Shown here piece after piece: positions 23,747 through 32,553 of a stretch of 58,751 bases of DNA. Numbering within the stretch: the first letter of the stretch is position 1; each line of letters begins with the position of its first letter. Below the pieces are notes generated by a model. That model saw nothing but the letters and a program-made list of their open reading frames with translations. It searched no databases and was not told the origin of the DNA. The position numbers were made by a program, and so were the translations under genes. This DNA is from JBCBSZ01 sp039185015. Lineage in GTDB: Bacteria > Actinomycetota > Acidimicrobiia > Acidimicrobiales > Poriferisodalaceae. The DNA lies in assembly GCA_039185015.1 (NCBI GenBank), contig JBCDAU010000034.1, forward strand, positions 1-58,751, read 5' to 3'.

Positions 23747-25075
23747 GTGGACCTTCTTGCCGACGTCAGAGCCCACGGCGACGCGATCTTCAGGATGCGA
23801 TGGTCTCCTACGGGCGCTCGACTCGCTACTCCCTCCCGCGATGGAAGCACGCGGATCTGGAGCAGAGAGGGACAGCTCCAAGCGCACGTCGCTCACACGG
23901 GGATCGAGGCCAACTGCGTCGCATGGCATCCGGACGAGTCGTCGGTTGCGATCGGACTCGATGACGGACTGGTTCTCATCGCCGACGCCACATCTGGCGC
24001 CGTGCTTCACGAGCACCGCCTTCGGGAGGACATCTGCGCGGCGGCGGGACGGCCAGGAGACCTCCTCGTCGGTGGCGATGCCGGGGTCCTGTGGTCCCTG
24101 GACTGGAGCGACGAGTCGGTTGCGGAGATCGCCGCCTTCGACGACTGGGTCTTCGCGCTTGCGACTGCACCACATTCTGACTCGGTCGCAGCTGGAACGC
24201 GGAGTGGGAGCGTCGTGGTCGTCAGCCCGGAGGAGAGCGATATCGAGTGGGCCGTCCCCGGCGTCCAGGTTCTCGATGTCTGCTGGCAGACGAGCCTTGG
24301 CGCAGTCACCGCCGCCTACAGCGACGGGGTCGTCCGCCTCATGAGACCCACCGACCGAGCCATCCTCGCCGAACGCCTACTTCACGTCGGGAGGACCAAC
24401 TGCTGCAGGGTGGTGGACGGCGGCGGAGTCCTTGCGACGCTCGGCGCCGATGGGCAACTGGTCCTTTCGGACTCCCACACCCTCGTCCCCTTTGCACAGA
24501 TCGAGGAGCAGCTACCGAACTACTCGTTCGCGCAGGCAGATCTCAGCCCCACCGCCGACGTTGTCGCCTGCCCGATCGCCGACGGTGGGCTCCGTCTGTG
24601 GAGGTTCGCCGTCGCAGCGGCGCTCTCAGAACTCGACGACGGTCAAGCTGCCAAATCCGAGGCCGGGTCCGAGGCCGTCTTCATCTCCTACACGAGTGGC
24701 GATCGCGCCACCGTGAAGAGCTTCGTCGACAAGCTCGAAGGTCTTGGAGTCTCTACGTGGATGGACGTGAAGGACATCCTCCCTGGCGAGGAGTGGCTGC
24801 TGAAGCTCCAACGAGCAATCGTCCACGCTCGAGCAATCCTGATCTTCGTCGGCCCAGGCGAGACCGGACCATGGGCCAGGCAGGAGGTTCAGCTTGCGAT
24901 TCGACGTCGAGCGCAAGCAGGCACGCCAGTCATCCCGGTCGTTCTCGAGACCGGCGCAGCTGAAGCGAAGCTCGATGGCGAACTCGCGTTCCTCGGCAGC
25001 TTCCACTGGGTCCGAGCTAGCGACTCGAGCGCTCCGAACGCCATCGCCAAGGCACTAGCGGCTGCGGCCCTGTGA
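23747..25075 (+). CDS. WD40 beta-propeller protein with C-terminal TIR domain, 442 aa
   Basis: Residues 1 to about 300 form seven or so WD40-like blades (for example FRMRWSPTGARLATPSRDGS with IW, CVAWHPDESSVAIG and GGLRLWRF). Residues about 308-440 are a TIR domain: AVFISYTSGDRATV, VSTWMDVKDILPGEEW, ILIFVGPGETGPWARQEVQL. The Glu of RQEV is where NAD-cleaving TIR domains have their catalytic acid. The GTG start has AGGGG upstream; there is no signal peptide. Codons are visibly less GC-rich at the third position than in neighbours, suggesting transfer. NAD depletion in phage defence is a plausible but unproven role. Confidence 0.85.
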   Translation: MDLLADVRAHGDAIFRMRWSPTGARLATPSRDGSTRIWSREGQLQAHVAHTGIEANCVAWHPDESSVAIGLDDGLVLIADATSGAVLHEHRLREDICAAAGRPGDLLVGGDAGVLWSLDWSDESVAEIAAFDDWVFALATAPHSDSVAAGTRSGSVVVVSPEESDIEWAVPGVQVLDVCWQTSLGAVTAAYSDGVVRLMRPTDRAILAERLLHVGRTNCCRVVDGGGVLATLGADGQLVLSDSHTLVPFAQIEEQLPNYSFAQADLSPTADVVACPIADGGLRLWRFAVAAALSELDDGQAAKSEAGSEAVFISYTSGDRATVKSFVDKLEGLGVSTWMDVKDILPGEEWLLKLQRAIVHARAILIFVGPGETGPWARQEVQLAIRRRAQAGTPVIPVVLETGAAEAKLDGELAFLGSFHWVRASDSSAPNAIAKALAAAAL

Positions 25076-25127
25076 AGCTCAGGAGGAGCGCTCCGCCGTA
25101 GGCAGCTCCTGCGCGAGCTGACCGGGC

Positions 25128-26279
25128 TCAGAAGCCCATCGAGCGGCCGATGATCTCCTTCATGATCTCGGTCGTGCCGCCGTAGATCGTCTCGATGCGG
25201 GTGTCCTGCCACGCCCGGGCGATCGGGTACTCGCGCATGTAGCCGTACCCGCCGTGCAGTTGCACGCACTGGTCGACCAGCTTCTTGCGCAGCTCCGTGC
25301 ACCACCACTTGGCCATCGAGGCGGTCTCGGTCGTGAGCGTGCCGGCGACCAGCTCCTCGATGCAGCGGTCGACGAAGGTGCGGGCGATCTGTACCTCGGT
25401 GGCCATCTCGGCCAGGACGAACTTCGAGTTCTGGAACGAACCGATCTTCTGCCCGAACGCCTGCCGCTCGGTGCAGTACTCGACGGTCCACTCGAGGTAC
25501 TGCTCGCAGGCGGCGACGGCGTTGAGCGCGATCGACAGCCGCTCCTGCGGCAGGAAGTCCATGAGCGAGAAGAAGCCAGTGCCCTCCTCACCGAGGAGGT
25601 TCTCGACCGGTACCTGCACGTCGGTGAACGAGATCTCCGCAGTGTCCTGCGCGTGGAGGCCGACCTTGTCGAGGTTGCGACCCCGCTCGAAGCCCTCCAT
25701 GCCTCGCTCGATCACGAGCAGCGAGACGCCGCGGTGGGCCTGCGACGGGTCGGTCTTGACGGCGGTCACGACGAGGTCGGAGATGATCCCGTTGGAGATG
25801 AACGTCTTCGAGCCGTTCACCACGTAGTGGTCACCGTCGCGGATGGCCGTGGTGCGGATGTTGCCGAGGTCGCTGCCGGTGCCCGGCTCGGTCATGGCGA
25901 CGGCGAGGATGCCACCGTCGCCCGACACGGTGGAGGGGAGCCAGCGGGCCTGCTGCTCGTCGTTCGCGAGGTGGAGCAGATAGGGCAGGACGATGTCATT
26001 GTGGAGCGTGAAGCCGTTGGCCGCGCCACCCGGACCGGCCTTGGTGAGCTCCTCGCCGAGGACGGCGTTGAACCGGAAGTCGTCGACGCCACCGCCGCCG
26101 TGCTCCTCGGGCACGGCCATGCCGAGGAAGCCCGCCTCGCCCGCCTTCTTCCACACGTCGTTGGAGACGACCCCGGCGGTCTCCCACTCGTCGAGGTGCG
26201 GGACGACCTCGCGCTCGACGAACGTGCGCACGGCAGCCCGGAACTGCTCGTGCTCCTCGGTGAACAGGGTGCGCTCCAT
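25128..26279 (-). CDS. acyl-CoA dehydrogenase, 383 aa
   Basis: Full-length family member: N-terminal helices with PEEHGGGGVDDF, the FAD/substrate loop AVAMTEPGTGSDLGNIRTTA, KTFISNGIISDLVV, and the C-terminal QLHGGYGYMREYPIARAWQDTRIETIYGGTTEIM. It oxidises acyl-CoA at the alpha-beta carbons, passing electrons to ETF. It lies 33 bp behind the conservon GTPase gene on the same strand, so it may be read from the conservon transcript, though that could be chance. Confidence 0.95.
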   Translation of the reverse strand: MERTLFTEEHEQFRAAVRTFVEREVVPHLDEWETAGVVSNDVWKKAGEAGFLGMAVPEEHGGGGVDDFRFNAVLGEELTKAGPGGAANGFTLHNDIVLPYLLHLANDEQQARWLPSTVSGDGGILAVAMTEPGTGSDLGNIRTTAIRDGDHYVVNGSKTFISNGIISDLVVTAVKTDPSQAHRGVSLLVIERGMEGFERGRNLDKVGLHAQDTAEISFTDVQVPVENLLGEEGTGFFSLMDFLPQERLSIALNAVAACEQYLEWTVEYCTERQAFGQKIGSFQNSKFVLAEMATEVQIARTFVDRCIEELVAGTLTTETASMAKWWCTELRKKLVDQCVQLHGGYGYMREYPIARAWQDTRIETIYGGTTEIMKEIIGRSMGF

Positions 26280-26312
26280 GCCTCCAGTGTGGAGGCCGGG
26301 GCGGAGCGGGGC

Positions 26313-26900
26313 CTAAGCGGCGGTGTGGGCTCGCTCGGCGAGCTTGGTGAGCAGCGCCAGCAGCGCCCGCTTCGCCGACACGCGGTGCCGGGCGTCGAGC
26401 TCGACCATCGGAACGTCCGCACCGACGTCGAGCGCGGCGCGCACCTCCTCGAGGTCGTGGGTGCGCACGCCGCCGAACAGGTTGACGCCGACGGCGAACG
26501 GGACGCCGCGGCTCTCGAAGTAGTCGATCGCCGGGAACGACTGATCGAGGCGGCGGGTGTCGACCAGGACCACCGCTCCGAGCGCTCCCTGGACGATGTC
26601 GTCCCACATGAAGCCGAACCGATCCTGACCGGGGGTGCCGAACAGGTAGAGGACGAGGAACTCGTCGACGGTGATCCGGCCGAAGTCCAACGCCACGGTC
26701 GTCGAGGTCTTCGTGTCGACGTCCCCGCGGTCGTCGATGCCGCGGGCGCGGTCGGTCATCGCCGCCTCGGTCTGCAGGGGCGCGATCTCCGACAGCGCGC
26801 CGACGAAGGTCGTCTTGCCCACGCCGAAGCCCCCCGCCACCACGACCTTGACGGCCAGGGGAGCGTCGGGAGCTTCTCGTCGATCAGAGTGCTCGGACAC
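26313..26900 (-). CDS. cvnD: conservon small GTPase (CvnD-like), 195 aa
   Basis: A Ras-like G domain with P-loop GGFGVGKTTFV (about residues 22-32), the switch Thr region (KTSTTVALDFG), and FGTPGQDRFG as the G3 motif. The NLFGG segment replaces a clear NKxD. Conservon GTPases have this layout. The GTG start overlaps the end of the DUF742 gene by 17 bases. It is the last gene of the four-gene conservon. Confidence 0.92.
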   Translation of the reverse strand: MSEHSDRREAPDAPLAVKVVVAGGFGVGKTTFVGALSEIAPLQTEAAMTDRARGIDDRGDVDTKTSTTVALDFGRITVDEFLVLYLFGTPGQDRFGFMWDDIVQGALGAVVLVDTRRLDQSFPAIDYFESRGVPFAVGVNLFGGVRTHDLEEVRAALDVGADVPMVELDARHRVSAKRALLALLTKLAERAHTAA

Positions 26901-27237
26901 GGTCGATCAACCTCTCCAGGACGTGCGGGTCGGTGCTGACCTCTTCGGGTGATCGGAGGGTCAGGTGGCCCGAGGCGACGAGATCTCCCACGAGGACCCG
27001 GGCCACTCCGAGGGGGATGGCGAGCTTCGCCGAGACCTCGGCGACGGAGACCGGTGTCTGACAGAGCCGGACGATGTCAGCCGCCTCGAATCGCAGGGAG
27101 CTGACATCGACGCCGGATTGGACGCGGACCATCGCCTCCAATGCGAGGGTCTCGTCGACCGGACGTGTTCGCCCACCGGTCATGAGATACGGGCGCACCA
27201 AGCCAGGGCGCTCGTGGGGCGGATGGCCGTTCGTCAC
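26884..27237 (-). CDS. cvnC: conservon DUF742 protein (CvnC-like), 117 aa
   Basis: The DUF742 signature is present: VRPYLMTGGRTRP near the start, then RLCQTPVSVAEVSAKLAIPLGVARVLVGDL, a winged-helix-like part. The GTG overlaps the roadblock stop (GTGA). The protein probably links the roadblock protein and GTPase in the conservon complex at the membrane. Confidence 0.92.
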   Translation of the reverse strand: MTNGHPPHERPGLVRPYLMTGGRTRPVDETLALEAMVRVQSGVDVSSLRFEAADIVRLCQTPVSVAEVSAKLAIPLGVARVLVGDLVASGHLTLRSPEEVSTDPHVLERLIDRVRAL

Positions 27238-27671
27238 CGCAGGACCGACCGCTTGAGCTCGGTCACGATCTCCGGGGTCAGCAGCGAGCCGGCGCGCTCG
27301 ACGAGCAGGGTCATCTCGTACCCGACGAGCCCGAGGTCGCAGTCGCGGCGCGAGAGGACGCCCAGGACGCTGCCGTCGGAGATGGCGGCGACGAGGAGGA
27401 AACCGCCGTCCATCTCGACGACGACCTGCTCGAGTCGGTTCATGTCGAAGCAGCGGGAGGCGCCATGACCCAGGCTCACCAGGCCGCTGACGATCGCTGC
27501 GAGTTGCTCGGCAGAGGCGCGCTCGAGGCCCTCGGACATCGCGATCAGCAGGCCGTCCGACGACACGCCGACGGCCTCGACGACCCCGGCGGTCTTGTGC
27601 ACGAAGTTGGACATCAGCCAATCGAACTTCTGGGCACCATCGACCACGGACACGCCGTTGCCGTCAGACAT
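27234..27671 (-). CDS. cvnB: conservon roadblock/LC7-domain protein (CvnB-like), 145 aa
   Basis: A roadblock/LC7 fold: FDWLMSNFVHKTAGVVEAVGVSSDGLLIAMSEG at the start (helix, strand, strand), then FDMNRLEQVVVEMDGGFLLV and strands through DLGLVGYEMTLLV. Such proteins regulate small GTPases of the MglA type. The ATG overlaps the end of the kinase gene by 8 bases. Confidence 0.93.
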   Translation of the reverse strand: MSDGNGVSVVDGAQKFDWLMSNFVHKTAGVVEAVGVSSDGLLIAMSEGLERASAEQLAAIVSGLVSLGHGASRCFDMNRLEQVVVEMDGGFLLVAAISDGSVLGVLSRRDCDLGLVGYEMTLLVERAGSLLTPEIVTELKRSVLR

Positions 27672-30525
27672 CGCTCTGCTCCTGCTCCGGCGACGAGTCG
27701 CCCTCGCGGCCTCGCTGCACGCCGTCGCTGAAGCGCGACAGCATGTCTCTCACCGAGTCGGCGTCACGCTCGGCGAGCGCCTCCCGGTCGATCTTGAGCT
27801 CGTCGAACCGGCCGCCGGTCTCCGGCAGGTTGGCGCCCCTGGTCCGGCGGGCGAGCCCGCTCGCCACCGACTCGGACTCGGACTCGGGGGTGGACGGCTC
27901 GACGGGTGCCGCGTCCTCGGCCACCGGCACGAGCGACGTCGGCGAGGGGGCCGCGGCCGGAGCGACCTCGGCGGCCGGTGCGTTCGGCTCCGCCGCCATC
28001 GGCTCGGCATCGTCAGCGTCGTCCGCAACCGCCCCGTTCGCGTGCTCCGCAGCAACCTCGTTCGAGCTGTCGGCGGAGGTGTCGGCCGACTCGGAGGTCC
28101 TCGCCACCTCGGCGCCGTCGGCGGTGCCGACGTGGCCGTTGGGCTCGTGGTCGACCACGTCGTGCCCGTTCACCGCGGCGTCGAAAGCGGAGGACAGGGC
28201 GGCCGAGTCGGCAGCGGCATCCACAGGCGGCTCAGCGGGCTCAGGGGCCGGCGGGCGTTCGCCCGACGACTCGGGGAGGACCGGTTCGATCCGTGCTTCG
28301 GGCGTCTCGTCGGGGGGCGGCGCGCTCCGCTTCGGCAGGGTCAGCCCCAGCGACGAGCCGGCGGACTCGTCCTGCGAGATCTGCTCCGGAGCCGCATCGG
28401 CCGCCACGTCATCGGGCGACAGCGAGGCGCCTCGGCGCCGCTGGGCCAGCTCGCCCAGCGGGCGCTGCGGCGGCGCAGCCGCTTCGGGCTCGCGCACCTC
28501 GACCACCGGGTCGCGTCGCTCGGCATGGGGCACGGCGGCCGCGGCGACGTCGTCGTAGCCGTCGATGAGGGCCGCATCGAGCGGGAGCGGGTCCGGCACC
28601 GGTGGCACGTTCATCACCGACGAGACGTCCGAGGAGAGCAGGCTCGACGACGCCGGGCCATCGACCTCGGGCTCGTCGGGCTCCTCGACACCGGCCTCGG
28701 ACACGATCAACGACGACGGCACGAGCACGTCGGCGAGGACGCCACCGGTGGCGGCGCGGCTCAAGCGCACGGTGGCACCGAGACGACGAGCGAGCCGGGC
28801 GGCGACGTAGTGGCCGAGGTAGCGGGACGGGGCGACCGTCGGCAGCTCCTCACCGGCCAGACGGGCGTTGGCCCGCTCGAGGTCGTCCTCGGAGAGCCCG
28901 ACGCCGCAGTCGACGATGGCGATCCGGTACATGTGCTCGGTCCGACGACCGACGATGCCCACCGGCTGATCCGGCGGCGAGAAGTTCAGGCCGTTCTCGA
29001 GCAGTTCGGCGAGCAGGTGCGCCAGGTCCGAGACGGCGTGGCCGTGCAGCACCGCCGCATCGACCGGACCGAACTCGACCCGCTGGTAGTCCTCGACCTC
29101 GCCGAGCGCGGCACGGAGCACGTCGCCGACCGAGGCGGCCGGACCCCGCACGCGGGTGGAGTCGCTCCCGGCGAGCACCACCAGCGACTCGGCGTGGCGT
29201 CGGATGCGGGTGGCGAGGTGGTCGATCTCGAAGAGGCGCTCGAGGGCCTCGGGATCGGCCTCCTCCTGCTCGAGGACCGTCAACGCGTCGAGCTGACGGC
29301 CGACGAGGCTCTGGGTCCGGCGAGCCAGGTTGAGGAGGCTGTCCGAGACGTTGTGCCGGAGCAGGGCCTGCTCGACGGCGAGATCGAGCGACACCCGCTG
29401 GAGTCGGTCGATCGCACCGCCGACCTGTCCGATCTCGTCGTCGTCGCCGACCGCTATCGGTGGGAGCTCGGGAAGCTCGATGTCTTCACCGAAGGGTGCC
29501 GACCGAACCTGTGCGACCGCATCGGGCAGGCGGTGATCGGCGACGTCGGTGGCCTCACGCGTGAGCCGGCGGAGCGGAGCGCCGATCGATCGGGAGGCGA
29601 CGAGCACGAAGAAGAGCCCGAGCAGCACGACGATCCCGGCACCGATCAGCGCGATCAGCTGCTGCTGCTCGGCCTCGGACTGGACGGACCGGGCGTCGGC
29701 GATCAGCTCGTCGGTCGCCTGGTCGGACGCGTTGATCAGCGTGGCCTGCGCGCCGCGGAGCGCTCCGGCGAGCAGGTCCGTATCGGCCTCGAGCGGTTCG
29801 CCCGGCGCCGTGGCGAAGGCCTCCTCGATCTTCTCGTCAATCGCCTCGGTGTCGCCGGTGGAGACCGACGCGTCCTCGAGGCGCAGCGTTCGGACGGTCG
29901 CCAGCGCCTGCAGCGTCGTGCGGTCCTCGATCGACGGCCCGACGCCCTCACGGGCGATCGCGTCGAGGAAGGCGCCGACGGCGGCGTCGGCATCGATCGC
30001 ACGCTCGATGACGTCGAGGCGGTCGAGGGTGGTGCGGATCTCGGGCAGGTCGATGTCGGTCCGGGTCTCGCGGTTCGCGTCGAGCACCAGCTCGATGCCT
30101 CCGGCGTAGAACGCCCAGGCGTCGGCCTGCGAGATCGTCCGGTCGACGACCGTCGCCCGGATCTGGGGCAGCACCTCGTACGCGGCCAGGGCCTCGGCGT
30201 AGATCGCCTGGTCCTCGGCCGTGCCGGCGGCGAGGTCACTGGCGCCGGCGAAGAGCGCGGCATCGACACGCTGGCGCACGGCGTCGAGCTCCGGGCGGTC
30301 GATGAGCTCACGCAGGTACAGGACCGTCGCCGCCCGCTCCTCCGAGAGCGCACGGGCGACGAGACCGGGACCGGCAGCCGTGTCGGCGAGATCGATGGCC
30401 TCTGCTGCGGTGTCGGACCGGTCGATCGCGGACAGCACCGCGACGCCCGCCACGCCCAGGAGCGCGAGCAGGGGCACGGTGAGCAAGAGGACCAACTTGG
30501 TCCGGATGGTCATCCGCTTGATCAC
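27664..30525 (-). CDS. cvnA: conservon sensor kinase with NIT domain (CvnA-like), 953 aa
   Basis: An N-terminal membrane helix (LVLLLTVPLLALLGVAGVAVL) is followed by a nitrate/nitrite-sensing NIT-type domain (SEERAATVLYL), a second helix near residue 300 (LIALIGAGIVVLLGLFFVLVA) and a HAMP. The ATPase region has LLENGLNFSPP and DCGVGLSEDDL. No canonical phosphoacceptor H-box is obvious; the segment VEQALLRHNVSDSLLNLARR takes that place. The last 330 residues are Ala/Pro/Glu-rich and look disordered. The start could be the second Met at 30513. It heads the conservon. Confidence 0.93.
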   Translation of the reverse strand: MIKRMTIRTKLVLLLTVPLLALLGVAGVAVLSAIDRSDTAAEAIDLADTAAGPGLVARALSEERAATVLYLRELIDRPELDAVRQRVDAALFAGASDLAAGTAEDQAIYAEALAAYEVLPQIRATVVDRTISQADAWAFYAGGIELVLDANRETRTDIDLPEIRTTLDRLDVIERAIDADAAVGAFLDAIAREGVGPSIEDRTTLQALATVRTLRLEDASVSTGDTEAIDEKIEEAFATAPGEPLEADTDLLAGALRGAQATLINASDQATDELIADARSVQSEAEQQQLIALIGAGIVVLLGLFFVLVASRSIGAPLRRLTREATDVADHRLPDAVAQVRSAPFGEDIELPELPPIAVGDDDEIGQVGGAIDRLQRVSLDLAVEQALLRHNVSDSLLNLARRTQSLVGRQLDALTVLEQEEADPEALERLFEIDHLATRIRRHAESLVVLAGSDSTRVRGPAASVGDVLRAALGEVEDYQRVEFGPVDAAVLHGHAVSDLAHLLAELLENGLNFSPPDQPVGIVGRRTEHMYRIAIVDCGVGLSEDDLERANARLAGEELPTVAPSRYLGHYVAARLARRLGATVRLSRAATGGVLADVLVPSSLIVSEAGVEEPDEPEVDGPASSSLLSSDVSSVMNVPPVPDPLPLDAALIDGYDDVAAAAVPHAERRDPVVEVREPEAAAPPQRPLGELAQRRRGASLSPDDVAADAAPEQISQDESAGSSLGLTLPKRSAPPPDETPEARIEPVLPESSGERPPAPEPAEPPVDAAADSAALSSAFDAAVNGHDVVDHEPNGHVGTADGAEVARTSESADTSADSSNEVAAEHANGAVADDADDAEPMAAEPNAPAAEVAPAAAPSPTSLVPVAEDAAPVEPSTPESESESVASGLARRTRGANLPETGGRFDELKIDREALAERDADSVRDMLSRFSDGVQRGREGDSSPEQEQSDV

Positions 30526-30605
30526 CTGGGCGCTCCCGCGTGTGGGCAGAGGGTTGCGCCTTGGATATCGGTCGAACTGACCCCGGCTTGAGGGTCAGGC
30601 GTGAC

Positions 30606-30806
30606 TCAGATGGGACGGTCGCGCTCCGGGATGATCGCCACGGGCCAGGCTCGCGGGGCGACGCGCCACCAACGGCCCGAGAAGCGCCAGGCCGGCGGCG
30701 CCGACGGCGGCGGGGCCGCAGCGGCCCGTGGCCACGTCAGCTCGACGGCGGCGACGATCGCCGCGACCTCCTCGGGTCCGGCGTCGGCCGGAACATCGAT
30801 CCTCAC
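30606..30806 (-). CDS. accE: acyl-CoA carboxylase epsilon subunit (AccE-like), 66 aa
   Basis: A short protein with the epsilon pattern: a beta-like start MRIDVPADAGPEEVAAIVAAV, then a Pro/Ala linker and a C-terminal W-rich segment (FSGRWWRVAPRAW). The GTG overlaps the stop of the carboxyltransferase gene (GTGA). Epsilon subunits are found in actinobacterial acyl-CoA carboxylases and help assembly of the alpha and beta subunits. Confidence 0.85.
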   Translation of the reverse strand: MRIDVPADAGPEEVAAIVAAVELTWPRAAAAPPPSAPPAWRFSGRWWRVAPRAWPVAIIPERDRPI

Positions 30807-32359
30807 AGCGGCACGTTCCCGTGCTTGCGCTTCGGGAGGTCCTCGCGCTTGGAGCGGAGCACCCGGAGGGCAGCGGCGACCTTCCGTCGCGTCTCCGACG
30901 GCTGGATGACGTCGTCGACGTAGCCCCGCTCGGCTGCGACGTACGGGTTGGCGGTGCGCTGGGTGTACTCGCTGACCAGCTCGTCGCGGCGGGCTGCCGG
31001 GTCGGCGGCGTCAGCCAGCTCGCGACGGTGGAGGATCTCGACCGCACCCTGCGGCCCCATGACCGCCAGCTCGGCCGAGGGCCAGGCGTAGGCGATGTCG
31101 GCGCCGATCGACTTCGAGTTCATGACGACGTACGCGCCGCCGTAGGCCTTCCGGGTGATGATCTGCACCCGCGGCACCGTCGCCTCGCAGAAGGCGTAGA
31201 GCAGCTTGGCGCCGTGGCGGATGATGCCACCGTGCTCCTGGTCGACGCCGGGCAGGAAGCCCGGCACGTCCACGAACGTGACCAGCGGGATGTTGAAGGC
31301 ATCGCAGCTGCGCACGAAACGAGCCGCCTTCTCGGAGGACTCGATGTCGAGCACCCCGGCGAGAACGGCCGGCTGGTTGCCGACGATGCCGACGGACTGA
31401 CCGTCGACGCGGGCGAAGCCACACACGATGGAGCCCGCCCAGCTCGGGTAGTACTCGAAGAACTCTCCGTCGTCGACGACCTCGGTGATGACGCGCTTGA
31501 TGTCGTACGGGACGTTCGAGCTGTCGGGGATGATCGAGTCGAGCGCCGGGCACTCGCGCTCGGGGTCGTCGGCGGTGGGGATCTCCGGAGCGAGCTCGAG
31601 GTTGTTCGACGGCAGGAACGACAGGAGGTAGCGCACGTCGGCGATGACGCTCTCCTCGTCGGGGGCGACGAAGGTGGCCACGCCCGACTTCGATGCGTGG
31701 GTGGACGCGCCGCCCAGCTCCTCGAGGCTGACCTCCTCACCGGTCACGGTCTTCACCACGTCGGGGCCCGTGATGAACATGTGTGACGACTCACGGACCA
31801 TGAAGATGAAGTCGGTCATGGCCGGGCTGTAGACGGCACCGCCCGCGCACGGCCCCAGGATCACCGAGATCTGGGGGATCACACCCGAGGCGAGCACGTT
31901 GCGGTGGAAGATGCCGCCATAGCCGTCGAGCGAGACCACGCCCTCCTGGATCCGCGCCCCGGCGCCGTCGTTGAGACCGATCAGCGGCGCGCCGGTCTTG
32001 ATCGACAGGTCCATGACCTTGTGGATCTTCTCCGCGAACACCTCGCCGAGCGCGCCGCCGAAGACCGTGAAGTCCTGGGAGAAGACGAAGACCTTCCGAC
32101 CGTCGACCGTTCCCCACCCCGTGATGACACCGTCGGTGTAGGGCCGCTCGTCGAGCCCGACGTCGTGCGCACGGTGGCGGGCCAGCATGTCGAGCTCGTG
32201 GAACGACCCGGGATCGAGCAGCGCGTCGATCCGCTCGCGGGCGAGCATCTTGCCCTTGGCCTTCTGCCGCTCGACGGCCCGATCGGAGCCGGCAGAGCGT
32301 GCCGCCGCCTTCCGCTCCTCGAGCTCGGCGAGCCGATCCTGCATGGGGTGATCCGACAC
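30803..32359 (-). CDS. pccB: acyl-CoA (propionyl-CoA type) carboxylase carboxyltransferase beta subunit, 518 aa
   Basis: Both crotonase-like halves are intact: FSQDFTVFGGALGEVFAEKI, LNDGAGARIQEGVVSL, GPCAGGAVYSPAMTDF, then FVDVPGFLPGVDQEHGGIIR and ITRKAYGGAYVVMNSKSIGAD. It transfers carboxylate from biotin to acetyl- or propionyl-CoA. I give the GTG at 32359 (VSDHPMQDRLAEL); an ATG at 32344 is equally possible. The biotin-carrying alpha subunit is not in the window. Confidence 0.95.
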   Translation of the reverse strand: MSDHPMQDRLAELEERKAAARSAGSDRAVERQKAKGKMLARERIDALLDPGSFHELDMLARHRAHDVGLDERPYTDGVITGWGTVDGRKVFVFSQDFTVFGGALGEVFAEKIHKVMDLSIKTGAPLIGLNDGAGARIQEGVVSLDGYGGIFHRNVLASGVIPQISVILGPCAGGAVYSPAMTDFIFMVRESSHMFITGPDVVKTVTGEEVSLEELGGASTHASKSGVATFVAPDEESVIADVRYLLSFLPSNNLELAPEIPTADDPERECPALDSIIPDSSNVPYDIKRVITEVVDDGEFFEYYPSWAGSIVCGFARVDGQSVGIVGNQPAVLAGVLDIESSEKAARFVRSCDAFNIPLVTFVDVPGFLPGVDQEHGGIIRHGAKLLYAFCEATVPRVQIITRKAYGGAYVVMNSKSIGADIAYAWPSAELAVMGPQGAVEILHRRELADAADPAARRDELVSEYTQRTANPYVAAERGYVDDVIQPSETRRKVAAALRVLRSKREDLPKRKHGNVPL

Positions 32360-32553
32360 GGGCGGGATCGTACCGGGGAGGCTCGGCGCCGAACGATTCG
32401 ACCGTCCCGAGCGCGTCGGGACCTCCGACGCAACTGCCTGGAGAACGTTCAGAGACACCCAGCGTGCGCCGACGGTGCTTGACCCAGCGGGCCGAACCCG
32501 CTCTGCTGTGGTGTGACAGACGGGCGAATGGCCCAGGTAAGGGGATGGCCCGC

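Noticed and set aside
27595..30591. A 998-codon open frame on the forward strand opposite the conservon kinase
   Set aside because: It is the mirror of a clear sensor kinase. Its Arg/Gly/Asp-rich sequence shows no domain, and such antisense frames are normal in DNA this rich in GC.
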